Positions 41,073 through 53,721 are shown, counted from the stretch's first letter. The stretch is DNA of 64,000 nt from Aquabacterium sp. (GCF_016195855.1 NZ_JACPYU010000002.1:186001-250000), one strand, 5' to 3'. The notes: generated by a model from the sequence alone, not told the origin. Program-made: numbers and translations.

Positions 41073-41365
41073 GAGCGAGTTGAATCCGACGAAGGGTTGC
41101 AATAACGGGACAAGAGACCCGGCGCCACATCGGGCACCGGATCATGGCCACCCGGGCAGCCCGGGTGACAACGCAGCAGACGCCTGGCCGCCAGGTAAGA
41201 ACCGGCAGCCGGGCCATGACGCTCAAGCGCCTGCAAGGCATATTGGGAACAAGTGGGTGTGAACCGGCAGGCCGAACCCAGCCAGGGGCTCAGAAAGAAA
41301 CGGTAGCCACGCACCAGGCCGATCAGCACCGCATTGACGGCACGGCACAGCACAGCGCGCATCAT
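41069..41365 (-). CDS. yidD: Membrane protein insertion efficiency factor YidD
   Basis: Small protein of 98 residues with the invariant YRFFLSPWLGSACRFTPTCSQYALQALERHG segment (positions about 18-48) and the RLLRCHPGCPGGHDPVP end. Helps YidC-dependent insertion. Starts at an ATG overlapping the rnpA stop (ATGA; a second ATG at 41362) and overlaps yidC at the other end, so rnpA-yidD-yidC are translationally coupled. Confidence 0.93.
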   Translation of the reverse strand: MMRAVLCRAVNAVLIGLVRGYRFFLSPWLGSACRFTPTCSQYALQALERHGPAAGSYLAARRLLRCHPGCPGGHDPVPDVAPGLLSRYCNPSSDSTRS

Positions 41366-42048
41366 GCCGCACCTCGGGAGTTGTCCGCCACGGGCGCGGG
41401 CGAATCCTTTGTAAAGCGGGCTCCCGAAGATGGAGAGACAGGCGCCGCCAGACGCAGCCACAGTTCGTCCAGCTCCTGGCGCACCAGGGCTTTCAAGGCG
41501 TCCGATGCGGCACTGGGAAACTGCTTTCGGTCAAACGGCGCACGCAGGCGCACCACCCAGCCATCGACCTCGTCACCATGGCGCCCCTGGGCCCACACAG
41601 CGGGCGCATGACGACGCAAGGCCTCGCGGGCCTGATGGCGGATCAGCGAACGGGTCACCGAGCGTTTTGCCTGTTTTTTAGGCAGCACCAAGCCCAGGCG
41701 CCAGGCCTGGCGGCCCGCCTCGGGGATCTCGGCGACAAAGTCATCCACAAGCACATCGGCCGCGCCACCCTCGCCTGTTGACAACTTGGTCAATTCGGTC
41801 AATTCAGCCTGGGCCGCCAAAACCGCCGAGGGCGCATCACCCGCGTGTTCGCCTGCCGGTTCACCCAGGTGAACAGGTGCCGGCGCCTGACGCGCAAGCA
41901 CATGCAGGACAAAATGGGCCGTACGCGAGACCGGACGCGAGCCCAAAGCCCTCTGAAAATCAGCAGCTTTCAGACTCGGTGGACGCACGGTATGAGGGGA
42001 GTCAAGTCGAAACAAAGCCGGGCACGAAAGAACTTCGCCCGGCTTCAT
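41362..42048 (-). CDS. rnpA: Ribonuclease P protein component RnpA, with internal insertion
   Basis: Protein subunit of RNase P, which trims tRNA 5' leaders. 228 residues, much longer than the usual 110-130. The N-terminal FQRAL and HFVLHVL strands are followed by a roughly 60-residue acidic insertion (about 58-115) before the conserved WRLGLVLPKKQAKRSVTRSLIRHQAREALRRH RNR motif. A 35-residue C-terminal tail follows the core. Between rpmH and yidD as usual. Confidence 0.9.
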   Translation of the reverse strand: MKPGEVLSCPALFRLDSPHTVRPPSLKAADFQRALGSRPVSRTAHFVLHVLARQAPAPVHLGEPAGEHAGDAPSAVLAAQAELTELTKLSTGEGGAADVLVDDFVAEIPEAGRQAWRLGLVLPKKQAKRSVTRSLIRHQAREALRRHAPAVWAQGRHGDEVDGWVVRLRAPFDRKQFPSAASDALKALVRQELDELWLRLAAPVSPSSGARFTKDSPAPVADNSRGAA

Positions 42049-42139
42049 TCATGCCAGCACCGGATGGATCAGCTGATGCACACCCAGGCTGGACCACAGC
42101 CGACCGCCACGCACCAAGGCCTGAGCCGGGGCGCACGCA

Positions 42140-42156
42140 GCCAGCTTTTTGCTGGC
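42140..42156 (-). other. Hairpin between rpmH and rnpA
   Basis: GCCAGC (42140-42145), loop of five, GCTGGC (42151-42156). No U-tract on the coding strand, so it may act as an RNA processing or stabilising element for the abundant rpmH mRNA rather than as a terminator. Confidence 0.4.
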
Positions 42157-42161
42157 CTGCC

Positions 42162-42296
42162 TTACAGGGCCAGACGCTTGCGGCCCTTGGCGCGGCGGGC
42201 GTTGATGACCTTGCGGCCACCCTTGGTCTTCATGCGCACCAGGAAACCATGGGTACGGGCGCGGCGGGTCTTGGAAGGTTGGTAAGTGCGTTTCAT
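42162..42296 (-). CDS. rpmH: 50S ribosomal protein L34
   Basis: 44 residues: [20 protein letters not shown], then [24 protein letters not shown]. Near-identical to L34 in other Proteobacteria. Divergent from dnaA. Confidence 0.97.
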   Translation of the reverse strand: MKRTYQPSKTRRARTHGFLVRMKTKGGRKVINARRAKGRKRLAL

Positions 42297-42645
42297 GATG
42301 GTCCTTCATGAGGCCCGCAACCCTGGTGCTGTGCACAAAGCTTGCCGCGGCTCATTCTTGTGTTTGTCTACCTGTTGATGCAATTGCCAACAGGGCCCCG
42401 GCTTCTCAAAAAACTCTCTGAAAGCCGGGCAATCGGTTGAACATCCGGCACACAACCGGACGAACCCGCGATTACAACAGCTTTTAGTGCATCGGTCAAT
42501 GCCCCTTGAATCAAGGGGCCGCCCAAGTGAGCCCTGGGGCCCTTTTCTACACCAATTCACGCTGGGTAGAAATCTGTGGATAACCTGTCAATTTCAGGCC
42601 CCAACGCGCTTAGAATTCGCCTCCCAAGGAAGGACTTGTCCACAA
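42297..42645. promoter_or_regulatory. rpmH-dnaA divergent promoter region with DnaA box
   Basis: 349 bp without a gene. A perfect DnaA box TGTGGATAA lies at 42575-42583, and TTGTCCACA (one mismatch) at 42637-42645 touches the dnaA start codon. This fits autoregulation of dnaA by DnaA, and may contribute to the origin. Promoters for both genes must be here; no clear -35/-10 pair could be fixed by eye. Confidence 0.7.
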
Positions 42646-44235
42646 ATGAGCGCCGCCGAATTGCCTGCATCCAGCCGTCCACTGGCTGCAGACGCCGCCG
42701 TTTCCCCGCACGACACCGCCAGCCTGTGGCAGCGCGCCTGTGAGCGCCTGGCCATGGAACTGCCCGAGCAACAGTTCAACACCTGGATCCGCCCCCTGCC
42801 GCCCGCCGATGTCGGCCTGGCCGATGGCGTGACCTCGGTCTGCGTGCGCGTGCCCAACCGCTTCATGCTGGACTGGATCCGCACGCAGTACAGCGCCCGC
42901 CTGGAAGGCATCCTCACCGAGTTGCAAGGTGGCGAGGTCCGCATGGACATCGCCCTGGCACCCCGTGCGGCCATGCCCGCACCGACCCAACCCCTGCGCC
43001 CACCCGGCATGGCCATGCCCAGCCGCGCGCTGCCGCCCAATGCCCAAGCCGGGCAAGCCGCACAAACAGGACAAGGTGCCTACGCCGCACCAGCCCAGCC
43101 CTACGCCCAGCCAGTGGCTTATCCACAGAACGGCGTGATGGGTGGCCCTGGCGTGGTCAACCTGCCGCAGCACCAGGCCAGTGAAGCGCCCCACCGCGCG
43201 CGCAGCCAGCCCCAGGTCATGGGTCTGAACCCCGCCCTGACGTTTGACAACCTCGTGCCCGGCCGCGCCAACCAGATGGCCCGCACCGCCGCGCTGCACG
43301 TGGCTGGCGCGCCCGGCCAGATGTACAACCCGCTGTTCATCTACGGCGGCGTCGGCCTGGGCAAGACCCACTTGATGAACGCCGTCGGCAATGCCCTGCT
43401 GGCCGACAAGCCCGATGCGCGCATCCTCTACCTGCACGCCGAGCAGTTCATCTCCGACGTGGTCAAGAACTACCAGCGCAAAACGTTCGACGAGCTCAAG
43501 GCCAAGTACCACCAGCTTGATCTGCTGCTGATCGACGATGTGCAGTTCTTCGCCGGCAAGGACCGCACGCAGGAGGAGTTCTTCAACGCGTTCGAGGCCC
43601 TGCTGGCCAAGAAGGCGCACATCATCATGACCAGCGACACCTATCCCAAGGGCCTGGCCAACATCGATGAACGCCTGACCTCGCGCTTTGACTCCGGCCT
43701 GACGGTGGCCATCGAGCCGCCCGAGCTGGAAATGCGCGTGGCGATCCTGATCAAGAAGGCCGCGCTGGAAGCCATCGACATGCCCGAGGACGTCGCCTTC
43801 TTCGTAGCCAAGAACGTGCGCGCCAACGTGCGTGAACTCGAAGGCGCGCTGCGCAAGGTGCTAGCCTTTGCCAAGTTCAGCCACAAGGAGATCACGATCG
43901 CCCTGGCGCGTGAAGCCTTGAAGGACCTGCTGTCCATCCAGAACCGCCAGATCAGCGTCGAGAACATCCAGAAGACGGTGGCCGACTTCTACAAGATCAA
44001 GGTCGCCGACATGTACAGCAAGAAGCGCCCGGCCTCGATCGCCCGCCCGCGCCAGATTGCCATGTACCTGGCCAAGGAGCTGACACAAAAGAGCCTGCCC
44101 GAGATCGGCGAGCTCTTTGGTGGCCGTGACCACACCACGGTGCTGCACGCGGTGCGCAAGATCATGGGCGAGCGCGGCAAGGATTCCGAGCTCAACCAGC
44201 AGTTGCACGTGCTGGAGCAGACGCTCAAAGGCTGA
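42646..44235 (+). CDS. dnaA: Chromosomal replication initiator DnaA
   Basis: Opens the origin. 529 residues: domain I ([25 protein letters not shown]) after an extension of about 25 residues, a Pro/Gln/Ala-rich domain II, AAA+ domain III with Walker [10 protein letters not shown] and Walker [10 protein letters not shown], and domain IV with the DnaA-box-binding [15 protein letters not shown]. The ATG at 42646 has AGGA 11 nt upstream; the longer upstream frame crosses the promoter. A perfect DnaA box TTATCCACA lies inside the gene at 43119-43127. Confidence 0.97.
   Translation: MSAAELPASSRPLAADAAVSPHDTASLWQRACERLAMELPEQQFNTWIRPLPPADVGLADGVTSVCVRVPNRFMLDWIRTQYSARLEGILTELQGGEVRMDIALAPRAAMPAPTQPLRPPGMAMPSRALPPNAQAGQAAQTGQGAYAAPAQPYAQPVAYPQNGVMGGPGVVNLPQHQASEAPHRARSQPQVMGLNPALTFDNLVPGRANQMARTAALHVAGAPGQMYNPLFIYGGVGLGKTHLMNAVGNALLADKPDARILYLHAEQFISDVVKNYQRKTFDELKAKYHQLDLLLIDDVQFFAGKDRTQEEFFNAFEALLAKKAHIIMTSDTYPKGLANIDERLTSRFDSGLTVAIEPPELEMRVAILIKKAALEAIDMPEDVAFFVAKNVRANVRELEGALRKVLAFAKFSHKEITIALAREALKDLLSIQNRQISVENIQKTVADFYKIKVADMYSKKRPASIARPRQIAMYLAKELTQKSLPEIGELFGGRDHTTVLHAVRKIMGERGKDSELNQQLHVLEQTLKG
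43119..43127 (+). other. Perfect DnaA box inside dnaA
   Basis: TTATCCACA, consensus, in the domain II coding region. Confidence 0.7.
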
Positions 44236-44264
44236 CCTGGCACCCACCGGGGCAACCCGATCAA

Positions 44265-44292
44265 AAGGAGGCTGTTCAAGCCTCCTTTTTTT
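44265..44292 (+). terminator. dnaA terminator
   Basis: Perfect 9-bp stem AAGGAGGCT (44265-44273) and AGCCTCCTT (44279-44287), five-base loop, then T to 44292. Separates dnaA from the origin and dnaN. Confidence 0.92.
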
Positions 44293-44352
44293 CGCTTGGC
44301 CTTTAAAGCGCCTGATTTCTCTTCACATACCTGTATTCCTTTTTAAAGGTCG

Positions 44353-44387
44353 TAGTCGTAGTAGAGGGCGCCTTTTGCTGTGGACAA
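44353..44387 (+). repeat. Left arm of origin inverted repeat, with TAG-triplets and DnaA box
   Basis: Contains TAGTCG, TAGTAGAGG, a short GC-rich patch, CCTTTT and the box TGTGGACAA. It matches the reverse complement of 44786-44823 except for one 3-base (TTG) and two 1-base gaps and about two substitutions. The TAG triplets followed by a GC patch and a DnaA box resemble the DnaA-trio layout of unwinding elements. Confidence 0.75.
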
Positions 44388-44785
44388 GTGCATTTCCTTC
44401 AATGCCCTCAGGCATTTAGCGCAAGGACAAGCCTGTGGATGGCCAGCCTGTTCACCTTGGGGACAACAGACAACAACTTCCCAAAACGGCCCCGCCTTGT
44501 GGATAAAGGGCCGCTTGTCCTTTTTTTGTTCACAGGGTTGTCCGAGGGCTCCAGGCGGCTTTCAGTGGCTTTGGGGTGGCCTTGATGCCCTCTTGACCCC
44601 CTCTGCCAGCGCCCCGCCACCTTGTCAAGTAACAAGCTTGTGGACAAAAAAAGGACAAGTACCGGCTTGTCCACAGGCCCTCGGGTATTTCCAAAGTTGT
44701 TGTCTGTTGGCCCCATGACGAACCGCGGTACGATCCACAGGCTTGTACGAGGGCTAAATCCTTGATGGATCAGGACAAAATAGCG

Positions 44786-44823
44786 TTGTTCACAGAAAAG
44801 GTCGTCCTCTACTACAACGACTA
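44786..44823 (-). repeat. Right arm of origin inverted repeat
   Basis: Read on the minus strand: TAGTCGTTGTAGTAGAGG, a GC patch, CCTTTT, CTGTGAACAA. Same order as the left arm in opposite orientation, directly upstream of dnaN. Confidence 0.75.
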
Positions 44824-44838
44824 ATTTGAAAGACTAAG

Positions 44839-45981
44839 ATGATTGTGTTGAAAGCAGCCCAAGAAAAAGTTCTTGCCGCCCTGCAATCCGTGGCCGGTAT
44901 CGTCGAGAGACGCCACACCTTGCCCATCTTGGCCAACGTGTTGATGAAGAAGACGGGCAGTCAACTCGAACTCATCACCAGCGACCTGGAAATCCAGATC
45001 CGCACCACTGCGCAACTCGACGGTGACGAAGGCGACTACGCCACCACCGTGGGCGCCAAAAAGCTCGGTGACATCCTCAAGAGCCTGCCTTCCGACCAGA
45101 TCGTCTCGCTCACGGCCAACCAGAACAAGCTGACGCTGCAAGGTGGCAAGAGCCGCTTCACGCTGCAGACCTTGCCTGCGGAAGACTTCCCTCTGGTGCA
45201 AGAGGCTGCTGACTTCGGCCCCGCTTTCAGCGTCCCGCAAAAGACCTTGAAGATGCTGATCGGCCAGGTGCACTTCTCCATGGCCGTGCACGACATCCGC
45301 TACTACCTCAATGGCATCCTGTTCGTGGCCGAAGGCAACAGCCTGACCCTGGTGGCCACCGACGGCCACCGCCTCGCGCTGGCCCAGGCCACGCTGGACG
45401 TGGACATGCCCAAGCAGGAAGTCATCCTGCCGCGCAAGACGGTGCTGGAGCTGCAGCGCCTGCTCAAGGACGACAGCAAGGGCAAGGAAGGCACCAATGG
45501 AAATGACAGCGAACAGCTCATCGAGATGCGCTTTGCCGGCAACCAGGCCAAGTTCACCTTTGGCGGCCTGGAGTTCGTGACCAAGCTGGTCGAGGGCAAG
45601 TTCCCCGACTACAACCGCGTCATCCCCAAGAACCACAAGAATCACATCACCCTGGGCCGCACCACCTTGCTGGCCTCGCTGCAACGTGCGGCCATCCTCA
45701 CGTCCGAAAAGTTCAAGGGCGTGCGCATGAACTTCGCGCCCGGCGTGCTGGGCATTGCCTCGAGCAACGCCGAGCAGGAAGAAGCCAAAGAAGAACTCGA
45801 AATCGACTACGGTGGCGACAGCTTCGAGATCGGTTTCAACGTGGGCTACCTGATGGACGTGCTGGCCAACATGAGCCAGGACATGGTGACCGTGTCCCTG
45901 CAGGACTCCAACAGCTCGGCGCTGATCACCAACCCCGAGTTCGAAGGCTTCAAGTACGTGGTGATGCCGATGCGCATCTGA
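44839..45981 (+). CDS. dnaN: DNA polymerase III beta sliding clamp
   Basis: Ring clamp that tethers Pol III. 380 residues in three repeated clamp domains; typical segments VAGIVERRHTLPILANVL at the N-terminus, ATDGHRLALA in the middle and the C-terminal VVMPMRI. Slightly longer than usual because of a polar loop around residues 212-225 (KGKEGTNGND). Separated from dnaA by the origin and terminator, so it has its own promoter, probably within the right part of oriC. Confidence 0.97.
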   Translation: MIVLKAAQEKVLAALQSVAGIVERRHTLPILANVLMKKTGSQLELITSDLEIQIRTTAQLDGDEGDYATTVGAKKLGDILKSLPSDQIVSLTANQNKLTLQGGKSRFTLQTLPAEDFPLVQEAADFGPAFSVPQKTLKMLIGQVHFSMAVHDIRYYLNGILFVAEGNSLTLVATDGHRLALAQATLDVDMPKQEVILPRKTVLELQRLLKDDSKGKEGTNGNDSEQLIEMRFAGNQAKFTFGGLEFVTKLVEGKFPDYNRVIPKNHKNHITLGRTTLLASLQRAAILTSEKFKGVRMNFAPGVLGIASSNAEQEEAKEELEIDYGGDSFEIGFNVGYLMDVLANMSQDMVTVSLQDSNSSALITNPEFEGFKYVVMPMRI

Positions 45982-46008
45982 CGTCCGTCAGGCATCCAAA
46001 CAGGGGGT

Positions 46009-46029
46009 GTCAAACAAGGCGTGTTTGAC
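46009..46029. promoter_or_regulatory. Inverted repeat between dnaN and a PEP-CTERM gene
   Basis: GTCAAACA (46009-46016) and TGTTTGAC (46022-46029), 5-bp spacer, no T-tract. Looks like an operator for the following gene; a weak terminator is the alternative. Confidence 0.45.
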
Positions 46030-46068
46030 TATCCTCCGTGCACACGACATAAACACGGAGGAGATCTC

Positions 46069-47028
46069 ATGATCCAACGCTTTGCCCTGCCCGTTCTTCT
46101 GGCATCCCTGGCCATCATGACGTCAACGGCCTCTGCGGCCGATGCGATCGCATCGGGTTCCGCGTCGGTCACCGGCCTGTCCTACCACCTGATCGACCTG
46201 GATCCCAACGATGGGGTCGCACCTTCGATCACCTTCAACGACAGCTATGTGGGTATCGCGGCTGTCACCAGCGCGTGGGCCAACAACATTGCCCCCGTAG
46301 GCGAGTGGGTGCGCACGCCAGGCGATTTGTTTACCTCGGCCCCAGCCAGCTTGGTGTCATCGGGTGGCAACGTCACGGGCAGCTACAACACGGACAGCGC
46401 GGCCATCAACACGAGCTTGCGTGGGCAGGAGCTCAATGCCATGGCGACGCGCTTCGGTGGGGATGGCTATAGCGTCACCGTGACCGCTGCTTCAGGCATG
46501 TTCTATGGCAAGGATGAGTTCCCTGACTATCCGGGCGTGTTGATCGCTTATAACCCTGGGCAGTCGGCATTCACCTTGTCGGCCAACACGGCCTTGGTCG
46601 TTGATGGCCAGTGGCATGTGAATGCGGGCCTGGACCTGAGCCAGTTGGCGCCCGGCGCGTTTCTGGACAGCATCCAGGCCAATGCCTGGAACGCTTACTT
46701 TGTCAACCATGTGGCGGCGGGTGTTGCCCTGGCACTCGATGGCGTGGACTCCGTTTTTGCCTACAACTCCGTTCAGTACAGCCAAACCCTGGATGGCAAT
46801 GGCCCGGGTGAATTGTTCACGCAACGGGATGCTGACCAGTCCGATGCGCCCTTCAGCGTGCAAATCAACAATGCCAGTGCGTCCTCGGTCAACGGCATGC
46901 TGGTCCTGGGTGCGGAAGCCGACTACACCGTTTCGGTGGCCGTGCCGGAACCAGGTACCTGGGCCTTGATGGGCTTGGGTCTGGTGGGCATCGGGGCGGT
47001 GGCGCGCCGCGGTCGGGATTTGGCCTGA
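46069..47028 (+). CDS. PEP-CTERM sorting-signal protein
   Basis: 319 residues. Signal peptide 1-24 (MIQRFALPVLLASLAIMTST, then ASAA). C-terminus VPEPGTWALMGLGLVGIGAVARRG is a textbook PEP-CTERM exosortase signal. The mature N-terminus (SVTGLSYHLIDLDPNDGVAPS) resembles the next gene's NLTNLSYKLTDL, so the two are divergent paralogues. GGAGGAG lies just before the ATG. It sits between dnaN and gyrB, where relatives have no gene. Confidence 0.88.
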   Translation: MIQRFALPVLLASLAIMTSTASAADAIASGSASVTGLSYHLIDLDPNDGVAPSITFNDSYVGIAAVTSAWANNIAPVGEWVRTPGDLFTSAPASLVSSGGNVTGSYNTDSAAINTSLRGQELNAMATRFGGDGYSVTVTAASGMFYGKDEFPDYPGVLIAYNPGQSAFTLSANTALVVDGQWHVNAGLDLSQLAPGAFLDSIQANAWNAYFVNHVAAGVALALDGVDSVFAYNSVQYSQTLDGNGPGELFTQRDADQSDAPFSVQINNASASSVNGMLVLGAEADYTVSVAVPEPGTWALMGLGLVGIGAVARRGRDLA

Positions 47029-47129
47029 CGGGCCTCAAGCGCGCTCGTCGAGCTTGAGCATCACCGACAGCAGCATGGCGCGCGCGGGCAAGGTATGACA
47101 GTCTTATACGAATCACAGGGAATCAAAGT

Positions 47130-48074
47130 ATGAACAAGATCATTTGCCGCATGGCAGGTGTGGCGGGTGTATTGGCGCTTGTCACTCAAGCGGCATGGGC
47201 CGAGGCAGCACCCGTTCAGGCAAGCGTGAACCTGACCAACCTCAGCTACAAGCTGACCGATCTCAGTACAACCGATGGCGTGAAGCCCAACCTGACGTCT
47301 TTGCCTGAGTCAAATTTCTGGACGTATGCGATACCGGACGAGTCCCAGTCGATTTTTTCGGATAGTTCGGACCGCCAGGCTGGTAATCAATTTGATAGCT
47401 CCTCGGCCAGTGTCGCCTTGTCGAATGGACAAGGCAGTGCCGCCAAGAATGGCAATGCTCAACATGCCGATACCTTGTTGACGACCGGTGCATTGACCTC
47501 CTTGAGGAGTGTTCAGGGCTATTCCCTCAAAGGCCAGTCCGGCGTGTCCACCGAGGGGTATTTCACGCTCAGTGCGCACAGCAAGTTGGTCATATCGGGT
47601 GACCTCATCCTGACAACGCGGATCGACTCAGCTGCCATCAGTGCCCTGCCTGCCAATTCGGACGGGCGAACCTTGACCGTCAATAGCGCCGCGAGCTTTG
47701 TGGTGTTGCTCAGCACCGATGCAGGTACTCAGCTTGCATCGGATGCCAGCAAGGTGACAGCAGACCAGTTCAAGACGTATCAACAGTGGCTCTGGGCTGA
47801 CACCGCATATCAATCTTTCAATGCGTCGGGCGCGGGCGTCTTGTCCGCCAGCAACAATGTGCCCGGCGGGAAGATTCAATTGGAAATCACCAATAACTCC
47901 AATGCCCAGATTGCCTTCAGTTTGAACAGCTATTCCTATGGGCAGGTGTCCACAACAACCGCGTTGCCCGAGCCAGGAACCTGGGCGCTGATGGGCCTGG
48001 GCCTGCTGGGTGTGGTTGCTGCCGCAGGTAAGCGTCGCCGTTTCGGGCCAGACACGGCCTGTCAGGCGTCTTGA
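47130..48074 (+). CDS. PEP-CTERM sorting-signal protein, paralogue
   Basis: 314 residues with signal peptide 1-24 (ending QAAWA) and C-terminal LPEPGTWALMGLGLLGVVAAAGKRRR. The mature chain is Ser/Ala/Asn-rich and probably beta-structured. Shares the LSYxLxDL N-terminal motif with the upstream protein. Its 3' end overlaps the convergent GGDEF gene by 13 bp. Both presumably go to the cell surface through exosortase. Confidence 0.88.
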   Translation: MNKIICRMAGVAGVLALVTQAAWAEAAPVQASVNLTNLSYKLTDLSTTDGVKPNLTSLPESNFWTYAIPDESQSIFSDSSDRQAGNQFDSSSASVALSNGQGSAAKNGNAQHADTLLTTGALTSLRSVQGYSLKGQSGVSTEGYFTLSAHSKLVISGDLILTTRIDSAAISALPANSDGRTLTVNSAASFVVLLSTDAGTQLASDASKVTADQFKTYQQWLWADTAYQSFNASGAGVLSASNNVPGGKIQLEITNNSNAQIAFSLNSYSYGQVSTTTALPEPGTWALMGLGLLGVVAAAGKRRRFGPDTACQAS

Positions 48075-49087
48075 AGCGCAGGCTCATCCACCTGGGGCTG
48101 TGACGCAATCTGGTTGAGGCCCGCAGCCCGGGCCGTTTGCAGGGCTGATTCAACCCGCGCCAGGGTGATGTCAACAGATTCGCTCTGGCAGAAGGTGGTG
48201 ACGCCGATGGAGACGCTCACCTTGAGCAAGGCGTCATTTTCCTTGCTCTCTCCCTTGGTCTTCACCGTCAACTGCGCGATCTGTTCGCGCATGCGCCCGG
48301 CCTTGATCAAGGCGCCTTCCAGCGCGGTGTTGGGCATGATCAGCAGGAAGGTCTCTTCGCCGTAGCGCCCGAACACATCGGCAGCACGCAGCTTGCCGTT
48401 GATGTCCGAGGCGATGGCCCGCAAGACCGCATCACCCGCCTCGTAGCCATGTTGCTGGTTGACCTGCCTGAAGTGGTCGATGTCCAGCAGCGCGATGCTG
48501 AACACGCCCTTGGCCCGCGTCTGACGGGCGGCCTCGCGTGACAAGGTCTCGAACAGGTGGGGCCGGCTGAACACGCCCGTGAGGGCATCGCGGTTGACCA
48601 GGCAGCGGGCGTCGTCCAGCTCGGCCTGCAGCGTGGCCACGGTTTGCTGCAGGGCCTCGTGATGACGCCGCAGCCTTTCCTGCTGAAGGTGTTGCGCATA
48701 CCAGTGGCCAGCCAGCAGGGGTGCCGTGGCGAGCAACAGGAATATGCCTTGCACCTGCCCCTCCTCCAGCAGCGAGGTGGCGATCAAAGGCGGTGCGATG
48801 CAGGCCACGAGCAGCGAGGTGGTCAACACCGCATCGCGCCGTGTCAGCCTGGCGTCGAGCATCGCCAGCAACATGAAGGCGCTGTGGATCAGCACCCCGG
48901 TGGCCACGTACATCGCCAGCACATACCAGGGCAGCCATTGCTGCAGCCAGGCCAGCGCCACCACGGCGCTGCTGGCCAGGTAGGCCACAAAGGACAGGCC
49001 GATGCGCTGTTGGTGCCCGGCCAGCGCCTGGTTGAGGGTCGGGGCTGGTGCGTCCTCACCAGCGCATGTGATCGCTTGTTCCATCAA
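48062..49087 (-). CDS. GGDEF-domain protein with degenerate active site
   Basis: 341 residues: five or six hydrophobic segments about 28-135, coiled linker about 140-165, then a GGDEF domain. The signature is GEETF instead of GG(D/E)EF: the second Gly, which contacts GTP, is replaced by Glu, though the catalytic third-position Glu is kept. The I-site RAAD lies five residues before it. It may be an inactive c-di-GMP or GTP receptor, or a weak cyclase. ATG codons at 49087 and 49084. Placed between dnaN and gyrB on the opposite strand. Confidence 0.85.
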   Translation of the reverse strand: MMEQAITCAGEDAPAPTLNQALAGHQQRIGLSFVAYLASSAVVALAWLQQWLPWYVLAMYVATGVLIHSAFMLLAMLDARLTRRDAVLTTSLLVACIAPPLIATSLLEEGQVQGIFLLLATAPLLAGHWYAQHLQQERLRRHHEALQQTVATLQAELDDARCLVNRDALTGVFSRPHLFETLSREAARQTRAKGVFSIALLDIDHFRQVNQQHGYEAGDAVLRAIASDINGKLRAADVFGRYGEETFLLIMPNTALEGALIKAGRMREQIAQLTVKTKGESKENDALLKVSVSIGVTTFCQSESVDITLARVESALQTARAAGLNQIASQPQVDEPALQDA

Positions 49088-49288
49088 CGGCGGCTTGGTT
49101 GGTCTTGCTGCCGTTATAGGGCAGACCTGCCCGGGCCTGCATCACGGGCTGGCCCAAAGTGTGCAATGGTGCGCAGGGCTGCAGCGCACGTGCGCACGTG
49201 GGCGGACGAGCCCTGGCTCGCCCGGTGTGGGGTCAGGGTTGTGCCCAGCCTGGGCTGGCCAGGTCGCCCTTGTCACGAGGAGTAGAAT

Positions 49289-49331
49289 AAGGGTCCCGCA
49301 TTGTCAAATGCTCGGGGCCCTTTTCCTTTTT
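49289..49331 (+). terminator. Terminator-like hairpin in the gyrB leader
   Basis: AAGGG-CCC-GCATT pairs with AATGC-GGG-CCCTT, followed by a T-rich tract to 49331, 45 bp before the gyrB start codon. Either an attenuator of gyrB or the relic of a dnaN terminator left upstream of gyrB. Confidence 0.65.
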
Positions 49332-49373
49332 CGGAACCACATCGCTGGTCCAACCTTAACCAAGCGCTTGTAA

Positions 49374-53515
<4,142 letters not shown>

Positions 53516-53523
53516 ATCTGTAT

Positions 53524-53611
53524 AGCTAATTAACTAGCTCATATTCTAGTTTATTGGCCTGATTTGATGCTTGGAATTTTGCAGCATACAGCCAGATAGA
53601 AGAATTTATCT
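53524..53611. promoter_or_regulatory. Candidate RtcR upstream activating sequences
   Basis: Three short palindromes in an AT-rich stretch: AGCTA-N6-TAGCT (53524-53539), ATGCT-N11-AGCAT (53567-53587) and AGATA-N8-TATCT (53594-53611). They lie 48-135 bp upstream of the sigma-54 promoter, the usual range for an enhancer-binding protein. Which, if any, RtcR binds cannot be decided by eye. Confidence 0.4.
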
Positions 53612-53616
53612 ATGTA

Positions 53617-53629
53617 AATCAATGACTTA
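53617..53629 (+). promoter_or_regulatory. IHF-binding site
   Basis: AATCAATGACTTA fits WATCAANNNNTTR at all defined positions. It lies between the candidate activator sites and the sigma-54 promoter, where IHF bends DNA to bring activator and polymerase together. Confidence 0.75.
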
Positions 53630-53658
53630 ATAAACATGATGCTGATGGCGGCATGAGC

Positions 53659-53673
53659 TGGCACGTCCATTGC
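53659..53673 (+). promoter_or_regulatory. Sigma-54 (-24/-12) promoter of the RNA-repair operon
   Basis: TGGCACGTCCATTGC fits the TGGCACG-N4-TTGC consensus exactly, with GG and GC at the correct spacing. The start site should be about 53685, giving a leader of roughly 37 nt before the Ro60 gene. Confidence 0.93.
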
Positions 53674-53721
53674 GAATAGAAAGGCACAAACAAGATGTTG
53701 AATGCAAAAAAGGAGAACCCT

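Larger units (their letters stand above)
44293..44838. other. Chromosomal replication origin (oriC)
   Basis: About 550 bp without genes between dnaA and dnaN. DnaA boxes or near-boxes seen: TGTGGACAA 44379-44387, TGTGGATGG 44434-44442, TGTGGATAA 44498-44506 (perfect), TTGTTCACA 44526-44534, TGTGGACAA 44639-44647, TTGTCCACA 44667-44675, CGATCCACA 44731-44739 and TTGTTCACA 44786-44794. An AT-rich stretch at about 44295-44350 could be the unwinding element. The site is bounded by an inverted repeat (44353-44387 and 44786-44823). Leading-strand genes diverge from here overall. Confidence 0.85.
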
